From Micromonospora siamensis (GTDB lineage: Bacteria; Actinomycetota; Actinomycetes; Mycobacteriales; Micromonosporaceae), in contig NZ_LT607751.1 in the NCBI RefSeq assembly GCF_900090305.1, positions 2,542,001-2,606,000 on the forward strand: a stretch of 64,000 nucleotides of DNA, written 5' to 3'. A model generated the notes under the pieces. It was given only the letters and a program-made list of their open reading frames with translations, had not been told where the DNA came from and made no database searches. Numbering within the stretch: the first letter of the stretch is position 1; every line of letters starts with the position of its first letter. The position numbers were made by a program, and so were the translations under genes. Of the stretch, positions 28,115-37,200 are shown piece by piece.

Positions 28115-28202
28115 CGGGGCGCTTCCCTCCAAACGGTGTGGCGCGGGATCAGCCACGGTCAGCCGTCGGGATGGCACGAACAGGGCGCCCCCGGCCGATT
28201 CG

Positions 28203-28721
28203 TCAGATGGTAGCGGTAGATGCCCCTTTCGTGGCCCCCACTCCGAAGGTTTCGTCCACTGTGTCCGGGGCGGCCTGGTAGAGGAAGGTGAGGTCCGCCC
28301 GCAGCGCCGGCTCCGCGTCGGCCACCTCGACGTGCACCGTGAAGACCGCCTCCCACCAGCCTCTCGGGCGGCTCTGGGCGGCGGTGAGCACCACCCGGCC
28401 GCGGACCCGGTCGCCGACCCGCACCGGATTGCTGAAGCGGAGCCGCCCGACGCCCTTGTTGAGGATCAGCTCGACGCCGTCGACGGCGAGCACCTCGAAG
28501 ATCATCGCTGAGGTGAGGCTGAGCGCCAGGAATCCGTGCGCCAGGGTGGTGCCGTACGGGCCGGCGGCGGCGAGGTCCGGCCTGGTGTGGATCCACTGGT
28601 GGTCGCCGGTGACCTCGGCGAAGGTGTCCACCCGGCGCTGGTCGACCAGCTGCCAGGCGGAGCAGCCCAACTCCTGCCCGACCAGGCCGGCCAGCTCCGC
28701 CGGCGTCGCCACCCGCCTCAT
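28203..28721 (-). CDS. MaoC-like (R)-enoyl hydratase/dehydratase
   Basis: A 172-residue hot-dog protein. The hydratase motif lies in TFAEVTGDHQWIHTRPDLAAAGPYGTTLAHGFLALSL, with the catalytic Asp and His of MaoC enzymes. It could dehydrate 3-hydroxyacyl intermediates. Its ATG overlaps the stop of the enoyl reductase gene (ATGA), so the two form a dehydratase/reductase pair able to complete the reductive cycle that the PKS cannot finish alone. Confidence 0.88.
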   Translation of the reverse strand: MRRVATPAELAGLVGQELGCSAWQLVDQRRVDTFAEVTGDHQWIHTRPDLAAAGPYGTTLAHGFLALSLTSAMIFEVLAVDGVELILNKGVGRLRFSNPVRVGDRVRGRVVLTAAQSRPRGWWEAVFTVHVEVADAEPALRADLTFLYQAAPDTVDETFGVGATKGASTATI

Positions 28722-29500
28722 CGGATGGTCCCGCCGGCAACGGCGTGCGCGCCGCCGTCGACGTGGATGACCTCGCCGGTGACGGCGGGCAGCCAGTCCG
28801 ACCAGAGGGCGCAGATCGCCCGGGCGACGACCGTGGTGTCCTGGACGTCCCAACCGAGCGGCGCACGCTGCTGCCAGGCCGCCTCGAAGGTGTCGAAGGA
28901 GGAGATGGCGGTGGCGGCGACGGTCCGCAGCGGACCGGCCGCGACCAGGTTCACCCGGGTGCCCTGCCCGCCGAGGGCGTGCGCGAGGTAGCGGCACGAG
29001 CTCTCCAGGCCGGCCTTGGCGACGCCCATCCAGTCGTACCCGGGCCAGGCCTGGCGGGCGTCGAAGTCGACGCCGACCAGCGACCCGCCGCCGGCCTTCG
29101 CCAGCAGCGGCGCGAAGGCCCGGCCGAAGGCCACGAAGGAGTACGTCGAGACCTGCACCGCCGGGCCGACCTCGTCCCAGGAGGCGGTGAGGAAGTTGCC
29201 GCCGAGGGCACCGGGCGGGGCGAAGGCGATTGCGTGCAGGATGCCGTCGAGCCGGCCCCACCGGCGGTCCAGTTCCTCGGCCACGGCGGTCAGGTGCTCC
29301 GGCTGGGTGGCGTCGAGTTCCAGCACGTCGCAGGCCGGTTCCAGCTTCTCGGCCAGGTACCGGGTGATGCGCAGCCCGCGGCCGAACCCGGTGAGGATCA
29401 CCTCGGCCCCCTGCTGCTGGGCCAGGCGGGCCGTCGCGTACGCGATCGACCGGTCGTTGAGGGCGCCGGTGACGAGCAGGCGCTTTCCGTCCAGGAGCAC
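28718..29500 (-). CDS. fabI: Enoyl-[acyl-carrier-protein] reductase, FabI/InhA type
   Basis: A 260-residue SDR-fold reductase. It starts LLDGKRLLVTGALNDRSIAY, the FabI cofactor motif, and has LHAIAFAPPGALGGNF and the active-site YDWMGVAKAGLE (Tyr and Lys). The C-terminus has GEVIHVDGGAHAVAG. The GTG at 29500 has GGAGG at 5 nt. The PKS lacks an ER domain, so this could be the trans-acting reductase, or part of a dedicated fatty-acid route. A SARP-box promoter lies upstream. Confidence 0.92.
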   Translation of the reverse strand: MLLDGKRLLVTGALNDRSIAYATARLAQQQGAEVILTGFGRGLRITRYLAEKLEPACDVLELDATQPEHLTAVAEELDRRWGRLDGILHAIAFAPPGALGGNFLTASWDEVGPAVQVSTYSFVAFGRAFAPLLAKAGGGSLVGVDFDARQAWPGYDWMGVAKAGLESSCRYLAHALGGQGTRVNLVAAGPLRTVAATAISSFDTFEAAWQQRAPLGWDVQDTTVVARAICALWSDWLPAVTGEVIHVDGGAHAVAGGTIR

Positions 29501-29603
29501 AGCGGCCTCCGGTGACGAGTCAGTGGTGCCGGCCGGGGTGTGCGGTCGCACGGCGGATGGCTGGTCGACGGGCGCGCGCCGCGGCCGGGCGGGGTCGAGC
29601 AGG

Positions 29604-29646
29604 AGCATGACCTGCCGGGCTGACGACCGCGTGACACGTCGCTGAC
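29604..29646 (-). promoter_or_regulatory. SARP-box promoter of fabI-maoC
   Basis: Minus strand: GTCAGCG, GTCACGC and GTCAGCC in an exact 11-bp period, then 8 bp, then CATGCT (29609-29604). The predicted start lies about 95 nt before the fabI GTG. Nothing else is called in the 29501-29784 gap. Confidence 0.65.
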
Positions 29647-29784
29647 GCGCCCCGGGCGGCGCACAGGTCAGCGGCTGCTTTACCGCCAACGTAATCGACT
29701 GGGGGCGGCGGGTCATGGGAGGTTCGGTTCGTCGAAGAGCGCCGCCACCGCACGGCGGCGCCCACGTACCGGAGGGAGACGTCC

Positions 29785-30156
29785 GTGAGCGACCTGGCCG
29801 AACTGGTCGGTAACTACCTGGAGATCTGGAACGAGGCGGACCCGCAGGCCCGGGAGCGGAAGATCGCCGAGGTGTGGGCGGAGAACTGCTCCTACACCGA
29901 CCCGCTGGCCGCCGTGCAGGGACGGGCGGGGGTCGCGGCGGTGATCAGCGGCGCCCGGGAGCAGTTCCCGGGGCACGAGTTCAAGCTGATCAGCGCCGTG
30001 GACAGCCACCACAACATCGCCCGCTTCACCTGGGAACTGGTCCCCGCCGGCGGCGGCGACTCGCTGGTGATCGGCTTCGACGTGGCGGTGGTCGACGCCG
30101 ACGGCCGCATCCGCGACGTCTACGGCTTCCTCGACAAGGTTCCCTCGGCGGCCTGA
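29785..30156 (+). CDS. SnoaL-like / NTF2-fold protein, second copy
   Basis: A 123-residue NTF2-like protein (VSDLAELVGNYLEIWNEADPQARERKIAEVWAENCSYTDP). Paralogous to the protein at 27746-28114. GTG 29785 has GGAGGGAG 6 nt upstream. It may handle a polyketide or oxidised intermediate in the cluster; no catalytic assignment is possible from sequence. Confidence 0.85.
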   Translation: MSDLAELVGNYLEIWNEADPQARERKIAEVWAENCSYTDPLAAVQGRAGVAAVISGAREQFPGHEFKLISAVDSHHNIARFTWELVPAGGGDSLVIGFDVAVVDADGRIRDVYGFLDKVPSAA

Positions 30157-30161
30157 CCGCA

Positions 30162-30218
30162 CCGAGCGGCGGCCACGGTGACGCGTACCCGACGGGTGCG
30201 TCCGTGGCCGCCGCTCGG
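30162..30218 (+). terminator. Long hairpin between SnoaL-like and MFS genes
   Basis: CCGAGCGGCGGCCACGG (30162-30178) pairs perfectly with CCGTGGCCGCCGCTCGG (30202-30218). The 23-nt loop can form a smaller inner stem. Terminator or attenuator ahead of the exporter gene. Confidence 0.65.
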
Positions 30219-30256
30219 CGGTCGTCCGGCGACCCGTACACGACAGGAGCGCCACC

Positions 30257-31738
30257 ATGACAACTGGCAGGCAGCAGGCCCTGCCCCCGACCGAGGCGGC
30301 GGCCGTGGCCGAGCCGGCCGAGCGGGCGCCGGGATGGGGGACCCTCTGGGTGGTCCTCACCGGCATCTTCATGATCACACTCGACTTCTTCATCGTGAAC
30401 GTCGCGATCCCGTCGACGCAGGCGGATCTCGGTGCGAGCGCGGCACAGATCGAGTTCGTCGTGGCCGGCTACGGCCTGGCGTACGCGGCCGGTCTGATCA
30501 CCGGCGGCCGGCTCGGTGACCTGTACGGGCGGCGGCGGATGTTCAGCATCGGCCTGGCCCTGTTCACCCTCGCCTCGGCCGCCTGCGGACTGGCGCCCGA
30601 CGCCGGCTCGCTGGTGGCCGCCCGGATCCTGCAGGGCGTCGCGGCGGCCGCGATGGCCCCGCAGGTGCTGGCCATCCTCGGCGTGGTCTACACCGGCAGG
30701 TACCGGGCCGCCGCGTTCAACGCGTACGGCCTGACGATGGGGATCGCCGGCATCTTCGGGCAGCTCATCGGGGGCGCCCTGATCCAGTCCGACCTGGCCG
30801 GGCTCGGCTGGCGGATGTGCTTTTTGATCAATCTGCCGGTGGGACTGGTGGCGTTGCTGCTGGTGCCCCGGGTGGTCCCGGAGTCCCGGGCCCCGGGCCG
30901 GGAACGGCCCGACCTGGTCGGCGCCCTGCTGATCACCCTCGGCCTGGTGGCCACGGTGCTGCCGCTGGTCGAGGGGCGGGAGCACGGCTGGCCGATGTGG
31001 ACCTGGCTGACCCTCGCCGCGGCGGGACCGCTGCTCGCCGCCTTCGCCGCGTACCAGCACCGGCTGGCGGCGCGGGGTGGCGCGCCGCTGATGAACCTGG
31101 CGCTGTTCCGGCAGCGCGCGTTCGGCGCCGGCATCGTGACCACGCTGGTCTACTACTCCGGGATGGCGTCGTTCTTCCTGGTCTTCGCCCTCTATCTCCA
31201 GCAGGGCCGCGGGCTCAGCGCGCTTGAGGCCGGTCTGATGCTGGTGCCGCAGGGGCTCGGCTTCATGGCCGCGTCCTTCTTCGCCGGCCGGCTGGCCGCC
31301 CGTCTGGGCCGGCAGGTGCTGGCCGTCGGCGGGGTGGCCCTGGCCCTCGGCGTGCTCGGCCTGGATGTGACGGTGGAGGCGATCGGGGTCGGCGGCAGCC
31401 CGGTGCTGCTGGTGCCGGCGCTGGTGGTCGGCGGCGTCGGGATGGGCCTGATCATGGCGCCGCTGGCATCGATCGTCCTGGCCGGGGTGGTGCCGCGGCA
31501 CGTCGGCGCGGCCTCGGGGGTGCTCTCCACCGCGTTGCAGGTGGGCAACTCGCTGGGGGTGGCGCTGATCGGGGTGGTCTTCTACGGCGCGCTGGACGAC
31601 CGTACGGGCGCCGACCGGTTCCCGCACGCGTACCTGCTCAGCTCGGTGCTGCTGCTGGCCCTCGCCGTGGCGGTGGTCGCGCTGGTGCAGTTGCTGCCCG
31701 GCCGGCGGGCCGCGGCGCCGGCGCCCGCGGCGGCCTGA
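30257..31738 (+). CDS. MFS drug efflux transporter (DHA2/EmrB type, 14 TM)
   Basis: A 493-residue permease with 14 predicted helices. The first-helix segment FMITLDFFIVNVAIPSTQADL and the loop GGRLGDLYGRRRMF are typical of EmrB/QacA transporters. It probably exports the cluster product and gives self-resistance. ATG 30257 is preceded by ACAGGAG. It follows the SnoaL-like gene after a hairpin. Confidence 0.93.
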   Translation: MTTGRQQALPPTEAAAVAEPAERAPGWGTLWVVLTGIFMITLDFFIVNVAIPSTQADLGASAAQIEFVVAGYGLAYAAGLITGGRLGDLYGRRRMFSIGLALFTLASAACGLAPDAGSLVAARILQGVAAAAMAPQVLAILGVVYTGRYRAAAFNAYGLTMGIAGIFGQLIGGALIQSDLAGLGWRMCFLINLPVGLVALLLVPRVVPESRAPGRERPDLVGALLITLGLVATVLPLVEGREHGWPMWTWLTLAAAGPLLAAFAAYQHRLAARGGAPLMNLALFRQRAFGAGIVTTLVYYSGMASFFLVFALYLQQGRGLSALEAGLMLVPQGLGFMAASFFAGRLAARLGRQVLAVGGVALALGVLGLDVTVEAIGVGGSPVLLVPALVVGGVGMGLIMAPLASIVLAGVVPRHVGAASGVLSTALQVGNSLGVALIGVVFYGALDDRTGADRFPHAYLLSSVLLLALAVAVVALVQLLPGRRAAAPAPAAA

Positions 31739-31757
31739 CCGTCCGGGAAGGAGTCGC

Positions 31758-31790
31758 TCGGGGACCGTCCGCGCCGCGGACGGTCCCCGA
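31758..31790. terminator. Bidirectional hairpin
   Basis: TCGGGGACCGTCCG (31758-31771) pairs perfectly with CGGACGGTCCCCGA (31777-31790), between the converging MFS and KASIII-like genes. Confidence 0.75.
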
Positions 31791-31806
31791 CGTCGCGGTC
31801 GCCGCG

Positions 31807-32826
31807 TCACCAGCGCGGCAGGTCGGTCACCTCCAGCACGGCCGCGGTGAAGCTGAAGCCGACGCCGACCCCGATCAGCAGCACGAGGTCGCCCGGCGCG
31901 ACCAGGTGCCGTTCGAGCAGGTGGTTGAGGCCCGCCGGCTGGTCGCCCGCGCCGAGGTGCCCGACGGTCCGGCCGAACTCCCACAGGCTCTTCTTCTCGC
32001 CGAAGCCGAGCAGGTCGTAGTTCTCGCCCTGGCCGCCGCCCCGGTGGATGAAGGGCACCACCGCGCGGGCCACGTCCTCCACGCCGGCGCCGGCGTCGGC
32101 GAGGGCCTCGTCGCGGACCCGGAGCATCTGCGCCTCGATCCGCTCCCAGGAGCCCTCCGCCTCCGGCGTGGCGGCGTGCTCGGCCGCCCGCCGCAGCACC
32201 TGCACCGGGGCCTCCTGCCCGGGCGAGGTGCCGAACGGGGTGCTGCCCCGGCCCCACTTCTCCAGGGTGTTGTCCGATGCCACCGCGCAGGAGAGCAGCC
32301 GGGCCACTCCGGAGCGGGTGGAGAGCGCCAGCGCCGTGCCGGCGTCGCCGAAGATCGTGTAGAACTGCGATCCCCACCGGTTGAACGCCGGTGCGGCGAA
32401 CCGGTCGCCGGTGGTGACCAACGCGGTCTCGGCGGCCCCGGCGGCGAGCTGGCCCGCGGCCAGGTGCAGGGCCCCCATGCCCCCGTTGGAGCGCTGCTGC
32501 ACGTCGAAGGCGAGCGCCCGGGCGCCCAGCGACTGGTTGGCCACATAGCTGGCCGAGGCCCACATGTCCAGGCCCTGGTACCAGAGGCTGGCGTGCAGCA
32601 GCAGGTCGTACTCCTCGGGTGGGATGCCGGAGCGGCGGACCGCGACGCGGGCGGCCTCGACCGCCATGTCGACGGCCGCGCTCTGGTCGGCGACCGTCAC
32701 CGTCTCGTATCCGAGGTCCCGGTGTGCCTCGTCCACCAGGCCGGCATCGACGGCCGGCTGGACGGGGACGGCCGGCGGCAGGAAGACACCCGTGCCGGCG
32801 ATGTGGATGGTCCGGTCGAATCGCAC
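31807..32826 (-). CDS. KASIII-like acyltransferase with Ser nucleophile, copy 1
   Basis: A 339-residue thiolase-fold protein of the FabH-like group. Where FabH has its nucleophile in FDVAAACAGF this protein has FDVQQRSNGG, so Ser replaces Cys. The His survives in PFIHRGGGQGENYD, and the Asn of FabH (GNTSA) appears as Asp in GAGDQPAGLNHL. Ser-type homologues such as DpsC are known to act in starter acyl transfer. GTG 32826 follows AAGAGGT. The next gene upstream is a close paralogue. Confidence 0.88.
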   Translation of the reverse strand: MRFDRTIHIAGTGVFLPPAVPVQPAVDAGLVDEAHRDLGYETVTVADQSAAVDMAVEAARVAVRRSGIPPEEYDLLLHASLWYQGLDMWASASYVANQSLGARALAFDVQQRSNGGMGALHLAAGQLAAGAAETALVTTGDRFAAPAFNRWGSQFYTIFGDAGTALALSTRSGVARLLSCAVASDNTLEKWGRGSTPFGTSPGQEAPVQVLRRAAEHAATPEAEGSWERIEAQMLRVRDEALADAGAGVEDVARAVVPFIHRGGGQGENYDLLGFGEKKSLWEFGRTVGHLGAGDQPAGLNHLLERHLVAPGDLVLLIGVGVGFSFTAAVLEVTDLPRW

Positions 32827-32938
32827 GTCGCACCTCTTTCGCGTGCGCCCGTCGCGTCGCGGCGGGTGGCGGGGGAGGCCGGTCCGCCACCGTCGGGCGA
32901 CGCCGCACGACGGGGCCGGGACCGGCCGATTCCCCGGC

Positions 32939-32970
32939 AGCGTGGCACCCGGCCCTGACACCACGCTGAC
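32939..32970 (-). promoter_or_regulatory. SARP-box promoter of KASIII-like copy 1
   Basis: Minus strand: two heptamers, GTCAGCG and GTCAGGG, 11 bp apart, then 8 bp, then CACGCT (32944-32939). Only two boxes are recognisable here. Confidence 0.55.
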
Positions 32971-33039
32971 GAACCATCCCCGCAGGTCAGCGGTGGGAGG
33001 GGCCGCCCGTGGCCCGGCTCGGCCCCGGGGACGGACGGC

Positions 33040-34059
33040 TCACCAGCGCGGCGGGTCGGTCACCTCCAGCAGGGTCGCGGTGAAGCTGAAGCCGACCCCG
33101 ACGCCGACCATCAGCACCAGGTCGCCGGGGCCGACCAGTCGGCGCTCCAGCAGGTGGTTGAGGCCGGCGGCCTGGTCGCCGGCGCCCAGGTGACCGACCT
33201 CGCGGCCCAGTTCCCAGGTGCTCTTCTTCTCGCCGAAGCCGAGCAGGTCGTAGTTCTCGCCCTGGCCACCGCCACGGTGGATGAAGGGCTGCGCCACCCG
33301 GGCGACGTCCTCCACCCCGACCCCGGCGTCGGCGAGCACCTCGTCGCGTACCTGGAGCATCCGCGCCTCGATGCGTTCCCAGGAGCCCTCCGCCTCCGGG
33401 GTGGCGGCGTGCTGCGCGGCGCGCAGCAGCACCGGCACCGGGGCGACCTGTCCCGGTGCGGTGCCGAACGGCGTGCTGCCCCGGCCCCACGGCTCCAGGC
33501 CGTTGTCGGCGGCGACCGCCGAGGCGAGGATCCGGGCGAAGCCGGTCCGGGTGGAGAGCGCGATCGCCGTGCCGCCGTCGCCGAACAGGGAGTAGAACTC
33601 CGAACCCCAGCGGTCGAAGGCGGGCGCGGCGAACCGGTCGCCGGTGGTGACCAGGGCGGCGGTGGCCGCGCCGGTGGACAGGTAGGTGGCGGCGAGGTGC
33701 AGCGCGCCCATCCCGCCGTTGGAGCGCTGTTGCACGTCGAAGGCGAGGGCGCCGGTGCCGACCGACCGGTTGGCCACGTAGCTGGCCGAGGCCCACATGT
33801 CCAGGCCCTGGAACCAGAGGCTGGCGTGCAGGGCCAGGCCGTACTCCTCCGGGGGCAGGCCCGCGCGACGTACGGCCACCCGGGCCGCCTCGACCGCCAT
33901 GTCGACGGCCGAGATGTCCTCCGCCACGGCGACCGAGTCGTAGCCCAGATCGCGGTGGGTCTCGCCGATCAGGCCGGCCTCCACGGCCGGTCGCACAGGT
34001 ACGACCGGCGGAAGGAAGGTTCCGGTCCCGGTCAGGTAGATGTTCCGCTCGAATCGCAC
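33040..34059 (-). CDS. KASIII-like acyltransferase with Ser nucleophile, copy 2
   Basis: A 339-residue protein, same length as copy 1 and very similar over the whole length (for example ALHASLWFQGLDMWASASYVAN and GWERIEA-type blocks). It has the same FDVQQRSNGG nucleophile site and PFIHRGGGQGENYD. The two genes are tandem but each has its own promoter region and SARP boxes, so they are separate units with possibly distinct substrates or a heterodimer role. GTG 34059 follows AGAGGGT. Confidence 0.88.
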   Translation of the reverse strand: MRFERNIYLTGTGTFLPPVVPVRPAVEAGLIGETHRDLGYDSVAVAEDISAVDMAVEAARVAVRRAGLPPEEYGLALHASLWFQGLDMWASASYVANRSVGTGALAFDVQQRSNGGMGALHLAATYLSTGAATAALVTTGDRFAAPAFDRWGSEFYSLFGDGGTAIALSTRTGFARILASAVAADNGLEPWGRGSTPFGTAPGQVAPVPVLLRAAQHAATPEAEGSWERIEARMLQVRDEVLADAGVGVEDVARVAQPFIHRGGGQGENYDLLGFGEKKSTWELGREVGHLGAGDQAAGLNHLLERRLVGPGDLVLMVGVGVGFSFTATLLEVTDPPRW

Positions 34060-34197
34060 GTCGCACCCTCTTTCGTCTGCGCGGGCCACCGCGGTGGCCC
34101 GCGCCGGGGGAGTATCGGACGTCCCACCGCCCGACATCGCGCGGTGGTGAAGTTGCTTCGGATGCATCGTGCGGCGCACGCAACATCCGGCCTGCCG

Positions 34198-34240
34198 GGA
34201 ACCGGACAGCGGGCTGACACGGCGCTGACACCGCGCTGAC
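34198..34240 (-). promoter_or_regulatory. SARP boxes upstream of KASIII-like copy 2
   Basis: Minus strand: three heptamers, GTCAGCG, GTCAGCG and GTCAGCC, with an exact 11-bp period (plus-strand GCTGAC at 34213, 34224 and 34235). The hexamer at the expected -10 place is GGTTCC, a poor match, so the boxes are clear but the -10 is uncertain. Confidence 0.6.
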
Positions 34241-34260
34241 GTACCCGCCCCCGGCCGGCG

Positions 34261-34303
34261 GTCAGCCCGACGTCAGGGCGGCATCAGGGGCGGTTGTCAG
34301 GGT
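34261..34303 (+). promoter_or_regulatory. SARP-box promoter of the desaturase gene
   Basis: Plus strand: GTCAGCC, GTCAGGG and ATCAGGG with an 11-bp period (34261, 34272, 34283), then 8 bp, then CAGGGT (34298-34303). Back-to-back with the boxes for the divergent KASIII-like gene. Confidence 0.65.
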
Positions 34304-34338
34304 TGACGCACAGGTGTGTCGTCGAAGGAGAGCGCAGC

Positions 34339-35397
34339 ATGACAGCCCAGACACCGACGATCGTGATATCTCCGACCGGGACGTTCGAGGACCTCGCGGC
34401 CCGGGTGCGGCGGGCGGGTCTGATGGACGCCACCCACGGCTACTTCGCGTGGAAGATCGCCTCGAACCTGGCCCTGATGGCGGCGTGCTGGGTGGCGCTG
34501 TTCCTGATCGGCGACTCCTGGTGGCAACTGGTGGTCGCCGTCGGCATGGCGCTGGCCTTCGTCCAGACCGGGTTCATCGCCCACGACACCGGCCACAAGC
34601 AGATCAGCAAGGCCAAGTCGCCGTCCGAGTTCCTCGGCATCCTGCACATGAACCTGCTGATGGGCACCGCGTACGGGTGGTGGGTCAACCACCACAACCG
34701 GCACCACAGCAACCCGAACAACCTCGACCGGGACCCGGACACCCTGCGCCGGCAGGTCATCTTCCACGTCACCGAGATGCCGGTGAAGGGGACGACGAAG
34801 TTCCGCCGGTTCGTCATCCGGTTTCAGGCGATCATGTTCTTCGTGCTGCTCGGCCAGGAGGCCTGGCGGCTGCACGCCTCGGGCTTCAAGGCCGCCCGGG
34901 CCGGCCAGCTCCGGTCACCGCGGCTGGAGATCGGCCTGGTGCTGGTGCACGCGGTGCTCTACACCGGCGCGGTTCTCTTCGCCATGTCGCCGCTGAAGGC
35001 GGTGGTGTTCATCCTGCTCAACCAGGCCCTCTACGGGTTCTACCTGGGTGCCGTCTTCGCCCCCAACCACAAGGGCATGGTGGTGCACCACAACGACGTC
35101 GAGCTGGACTGGCTGCACCGGCAGGTGCTCACCTCCCGCAACATCCGCTCCACCCGGTTCACCGACTTCATGTACGGCGGGCTGAACTACCAGATCGAGC
35201 ACCACCTGTTCCCGAGCATGCCCCGGGGCAACCTGCGCAAGGTCCGGCCGATGGTCGTCGAGTACTGCCGCGAGCACGACATCCCCTACTACGAGGTGCC
35301 GGTGTGGCGGTCGTACCTGGAGGTGGCCCGCTACCTCGGCAAGGTCAGCGACGACGCCCGTGGCGGCCCCACCGTGGTCGCCCCCGCCACCGTCTGA
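34339..35397 (+). CDS. Membrane fatty-acid/acyl desaturase
   Basis: A 352-residue integral membrane diiron desaturase. The three His boxes are HDTGH, HHNRHH and QIEHH (NYQIEHHLFPSMPRGN), with four or so transmembrane helices between. It resembles acyl-lipid desaturases of the linoleoyl-CoA desaturase family. In this cluster it may put a double bond into the alkyl chain. ATG 34339 has GAAGGAGA 7 nt upstream. Confidence 0.9.
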   Translation: MTAQTPTIVISPTGTFEDLAARVRRAGLMDATHGYFAWKIASNLALMAACWVALFLIGDSWWQLVVAVGMALAFVQTGFIAHDTGHKQISKAKSPSEFLGILHMNLLMGTAYGWWVNHHNRHHSNPNNLDRDPDTLRRQVIFHVTEMPVKGTTKFRRFVIRFQAIMFFVLLGQEAWRLHASGFKAARAGQLRSPRLEIGLVLVHAVLYTGAVLFAMSPLKAVVFILLNQALYGFYLGAVFAPNHKGMVVHHNDVELDWLHRQVLTSRNIRSTRFTDFMYGGLNYQIEHHLFPSMPRGNLRKVRPMVVEYCREHDIPYYEVPVWRSYLEVARYLGKVSDDARGGPTVVAPATV

Positions 35398-35410
35398 CCC
35401 CACCCGTCCG

Positions 35411-35443
35411 CCGCCGGCGCCGCCCACCGGGCGGTGCCGGCGG
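35411..35443. terminator. Bidirectional hairpin
   Basis: CCGCCGGCGCCGCCC (35411-35425) pairs with GGGCGGTGCCGGCGG (35429-35443), one G-T pair, between the converging desaturase and carboxylase genes. Confidence 0.7.
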
Positions 35444-35560
35444 CGTCCGCGCGCCCGTCGGGGACGCGCGGTCCGGTCCGGCCACGCTGGTCGCACGGCC
35501 CGGACATGCCGCGGCGGCCGCCCGCCCCGGGGAGGGCGCGGCGGCCGCCGGCGGCGACGG

Positions 35561-37126
35561 TCACTGTGGCAGGTTGTCGTGCCGGAAACCCAGGCGTACG
35601 GCGCCGGCCAGCGAGCGCAGCGAGGCGGCCACCGCGGCACGGGTCCGCTCCGGGGCGATGATCTCGTCGACGGAGAGCCGCTCGGCCGGGAGATGGGGGG
35701 CCATCGCCTCGGCGCGGTACCGCTCCACCAGCTCCGCCTGACGGTGCGGGGCGTCCCGCAGCTCCCGGCGGAAGATGACGTCCACCGCCGCGTCCGCGCC
35801 CATCACCGCCATCTCCGCGTCCGGCCAGCAGAAGACCGCGTCGGCGCCGAGCGAGCGGGAGTTCATCACGATGTACGCCCCGCCGAACGCCTTGCGCAGC
35901 ACCACCGTCACCCGGGGCACGGTCGCCTCGGCGAAGGCGTACAGCAGCTTGGCGCCCTTGCGGATCACCCCGCCGGACTCCTGCTTGCTGCCCGGCAGGA
36001 AGCCGGGGGTGTCGACCAGCACCACCAGCGGCAGCCCGAACGCGTCGCAGAGCCGGACGAACCGGGCGCCCTTCTCCGACGAGGCGATGTCCAGCACCCC
36101 GGCCAGCGCCATCGGCTGGTTCGCCACCACCCCGACCGGCCGCCCCTCGATCCGGGCGAAGCCGGTGACCAGGTTGCGTGCGTACCGGGGTTGCAGCTCC
36201 AGGAAGCTGCCGGCGTCGACGATGCCGCGCACCACCTTGCGTACGTCGTAGCTGGCCCGCGGGTTGTCCGGCAGGGCCGGCATCGCCTCGGCCGGCGCGG
36301 GCACCCCCATCGGCGCCGGCTCCCAGCACGAGCCCGGCAGGTACGACAGCACCTGGCTGGCCAGCTCCAGCGCCCCGGCGGAGTCGTCGGCGACCAGGTG
36401 GGCCAGCCCCGAGTGGCGGGAGTGCACGTCGGCGCCGCCCAGGTCGGCGGCGGTCACGTCCTCCCGGGTGACGGCCTGCACCACCCGCGGCCCGGTGAGG
36501 AACATGTGCGCCCCGGTACGCCGCATGATGACGATGTCGGTCAGCGCGGGGGAGTAGGCGGCTCCGCCGGCGCAGGGGCCGAGCACCACGCTGACCTGCG
36601 GCACCCGCCCGGAGAGCCGGACGTTGCCGTGGAAGATCCCGCCGTACCCGTCGAGGGCCGCCACCCCCTCCTGGATGCGTGCCCCACCGGAGTCGATGAT
36701 CCCGACCACCGGGGTGCGGGCCCGTTCGGCCTGGCGCATCACCTGGAGGATCTTCGCGGCGTGCATCTCGCCGAGCGAGCCGCCCAGCGCGCCGGGATCC
36801 TGCGCGAACAGCCCGATCGGCCGGCCGGCGATCCGGGCGTGGCCGGTGACCACCCCGTCGCCCGCCGGCCGCTTCCGTGCCATGTCGAAGGCCACCGTCC
36901 GGTGCCGGACCCGGCTGCCAAACTCCTCGAAGGACTCCGGGTCGACCAGGGCCTCGATCCGGGACCGGGCGTCGGCGAGCGTCGGCGCGGCGGCCTCCGC
37001 CGCGGCTGGTGGGGCGCCGGCCGCGGCGGCCGGGCCGGAAGGTCGGTGCCCGGCCTCCGTGGCGGGCCGGGCGACCAGTGGTCGCATCCGGTGCACCGGT
37101 AGGCCGGACGTGGTGTCAGCGATCAT
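35561..37126 (-). CDS. Acyl-CoA carboxylase beta (carboxyltransferase) subunit
   Basis: A 521-residue AccD/PccB-type carboxyltransferase making malonyl- or methylmalonyl-CoA. Crotonase-fold halves are visible: RIQEGVAALDGYGGIF (acyl-CoA oxyanion side) and VDTPGFLPGSKQESGGVIRKGAKLLYAFAEATVPRVTVVLRKAFGGAYIVMNSR... in the C-terminal biotin-binding half. A 50-residue Ala/Pro-rich N-terminal extension is present. It needs a biotinylated alpha subunit encoded elsewhere. It likely feeds the PKS and KAS enzymes with extender units. ATG 37126 follows AAGGGGAG. Confidence 0.92.
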   Translation of the reverse strand: MIADTTSGLPVHRMRPLVARPATEAGHRPSGPAAAAGAPPAAAEAAAPTLADARSRIEALVDPESFEEFGSRVRHRTVAFDMARKRPAGDGVVTGHARIAGRPIGLFAQDPGALGGSLGEMHAAKILQVMRQAERARTPVVGIIDSGGARIQEGVAALDGYGGIFHGNVRLSGRVPQVSVVLGPCAGGAAYSPALTDIVIMRRTGAHMFLTGPRVVQAVTREDVTAADLGGADVHSRHSGLAHLVADDSAGALELASQVLSYLPGSCWEPAPMGVPAPAEAMPALPDNPRASYDVRKVVRGIVDAGSFLELQPRYARNLVTGFARIEGRPVGVVANQPMALAGVLDIASSEKGARFVRLCDAFGLPLVVLVDTPGFLPGSKQESGGVIRKGAKLLYAFAEATVPRVTVVLRKAFGGAYIVMNSRSLGADAVFCWPDAEMAVMGADAAVDVIFRRELRDAPHRQAELVERYRAEAMAPHLPAERLSVDEIIAPERTRAAVAASLRSLAGAVRLGFRHDNLPQ

Positions 37127-37200
37127 CGTGGCTCCCCTTCGGAACGAGAGGGGGCCGACCGGGGCGCGGGTGTCGCGAACGGATCGGTCACCCCGACCCG

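Noticed and set aside
28148..28163. ATCAGC and GTCAGC pair resembling SARP boxes
   Set aside because: Spacing is 10 bp, not 11, there is no third box, and orientation does not fit a nearby start.
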